Shown: positions 5,421 to 6,233 of the stretch, piece by piece
How positions within the stretch are numbered: the first letter of the stretch is position 1
Layout of the letters: each line of letters opens with the position of its first letter
NCBI GenBank assembly: GCA_936943465.1
Contig: CAKZJN010000279.1
Coordinates: 1-6,233, forward strand
DNA length: 6,233 nt
Reading direction: 5' to 3'
Origin: an uncultured Rhodoferax sp.
GTDB lineage: Bacteria > Pseudomonadota > Gammaproteobacteria > Burkholderiales > Burkholderiaceae_C
Translations under genes and position numbers: made by a program
The notes under the pieces: model-generated
Database searches by the model: none
Told to the model about the DNA's origin: nothing
What the model saw: the letters and a program-made list of their open reading frames with translations, nothing else

Positions 5421-6233
5421 TTACACCACGCCTGCAGCTTGCAGTGCTGCGATACGGTCGGCGCTCAGGCCCATCTCGGCCAGCACCTCGCGGGTGTGCT
5501 CGCCCAGCGCCGGAGGCGGGTTGCGCAATACCGGCGGCGTGGCGGTCAGGCGCAGCGGGCTGGCTACGCTGGAAATGGCTGGCACGCTGGTCTGGGCTTG
5601 TGCGGCCGCTGAGGTCGTTTGGGTGACCTTGAGCCCGCGGTGCTGCACCTGCGCATCGGCAAAGGCCTGGTCCATGGTGTTGATTGGGCCACAGGGCACG
5701 GCCTTGTCTTCCAGCGCGGCAATCCACTCGGCGGTGGTGCGCGTGCGCGTGGCGCCCAGCATCAGTTCCACCAGTGCAATGCGGTGGGTGACGCGGGCCG
5801 TGTTGCTGGTAAAGCGCGCATCCTTCGCCCACTCGGGGTGGCCGGCGACCTCGCAAAAGCGGGCGAACTGGCCGTCGTTGCCAATCGCCAGCAGCATGGC
5901 GCCGTCGGCGGTTTCAAAGTCCTGGTACGGCGCCAGGCTGGGGTGGCTGTTGCCCTGGCGCAGCGGCACCTTGCCGGTGTTCAAAAAGCCGGCGGCCTGG
6001 TTCGCCAGAATCGCCATGCCCACGTCGAGCAGCGCCATGTCGATGTGCTGCCCCGCGCCGGTCCGGTGGCGCACTTCGAGCGCGGCCAGAATGGCGCTGC
6101 AGGCGTAGACGCCGGTGAACACATCAATGATGGCCACGCCTACGCGCATGGGTTCACCCTCGGCCTTGCCGGTGATGCTCATCATGCCGGTCATGGCCTG
6201 AATCATCAGGTCGTAGCCGGCCCGCTCGGCATA
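5421..6233 (-). CDS. Family III CoA-transferase (CaiB/BaiF), C-terminal two thirds
   Basis: Cytoplasmic enzyme moving CoA between carboxylic acids. 270 codons are visible; the frame enters at the right edge reading YAERAGYDL then MIQAMTGMMS, so the ATG at 6206 is internal and roughly the first 130-140 residues are outside. Family marks in order are the GYDLMIQAMTG segment, GVAIIDVFTGVYA, and GAGQHIDMALLD. The Asp of HIDMAL corresponds to the catalytic Asp169 of formyl-CoA transferase, which forms an aspartyl-CoA intermediate. After that come HPSLAPYQDFETADG with LLAIGNDGQF, and the DARFTSNTARV motif. The C-terminus ends LGEHTREVLAEMGLSADRI, the usual final helix. The substrate cannot be told from sequence; family members act on formyl-, succinyl-, carnitine- or citramalate-type acids. 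No link to the zinc locus is apparent. Confidence 0.92.
   Translation of the reverse strand, partial: YAERAGYDLMIQAMTGMMSITGKAEGEPMRVGVAIIDVFTGVYACSAILAALEVRHRTGAGQHIDMALLDVGMAILANQAAGFLNTGKVPLRQGNSHPSLAPYQDFETADGAMLLAIGNDGQFARFCEVAGHPEWAKDARFTSNTARVTHRIALVELMLGATRTRTTAEWIAALEDKAVPCGPINTMDQAFADAQVQHRGLKVTQTTSAAAQAQTSVPAISSVASPLRLTATPPVLRNPPPALGEHTREVLAEMGLSADRIAALQAAGVV

Noticed and set aside
4786..5856. Long open frame on the minus strand (356 codons)
   Set aside because: Its upstream half overlaps the CoA-transferase gene in another frame and is Arg/His/Pro-rich, typical of a shadow. Only the part from the ATG at 5310 is worth considering.

Overview
The window looks like part of a betaproteobacterial chromosome, most likely Comamonadaceae or a close relative (inferred). 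The grounds are a moderately high GC content, GC-rich third codon positions, and protein types typical of that group. Most genes lie on the minus strand.

The centre is a zinc-uptake locus. A minus-strand operon runs from about 4151 down to 1335: a 44-residue single-span membrane protein with a GTG start (small, easily missed), an ABC ATPase (ZnuC-like), a nine- or ten-helix ABC-3 permease (ZnuB-like) and a periplasmic metal-binding protein (ZnuA-like). Gaps within the operon are a 4-base overlap, 3 bases and 22 bases, so it is probably one transcript. Divergently, at 4262-4759, lies a Fur-family regulator (Zur-like). The 110-base gap between them carries a perfect 14-bp inverted repeat plus a further weaker dyad. 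Read as single sites, these make three copies of GCAAY-N3-ATTGC at 26- and 27-base steps. This is the likely operator for both transcripts: when zinc is sufficient the regulator would repress uptake and itself, and zinc starvation would release both.

Directly behind the regulator, overlapping its stop (ATGA), is the broken start of a second ABC ATPase. Its Walker A motif is intact, but the frame shifts in a C4 run and the homology stops about nine bases after the motif. This suggests that a second zinc-regulated ABC system once followed the regulator and was lost. The next ~400 bases (4892-5310) are a scar-like stretch. It holds the convincing N-terminus of an unidentified minus-strand protein (5310 to about 5095), whose frame then runs into sequence that does not look coding.

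The right end (5421-6233, minus) is the C-terminal two thirds of a family III CoA-transferase (CaiB/BaiF), followed by a strong GC-rich hairpin. The left part (228-1124, minus) is an EamA/YdeD-type drug/metabolite transporter, probably with its own promoter just downstream of the zinc operon. At the left edge (1-132, minus) is the start of a small Ala/Ser/Gly-rich protein that may be FlgM; this is a low-confidence call. Bases 133-227 and 1125-1334 are intergenic and hold no gene I can support.

No tRNA, rRNA, intact insertion sequence or CRISPR array was seen.
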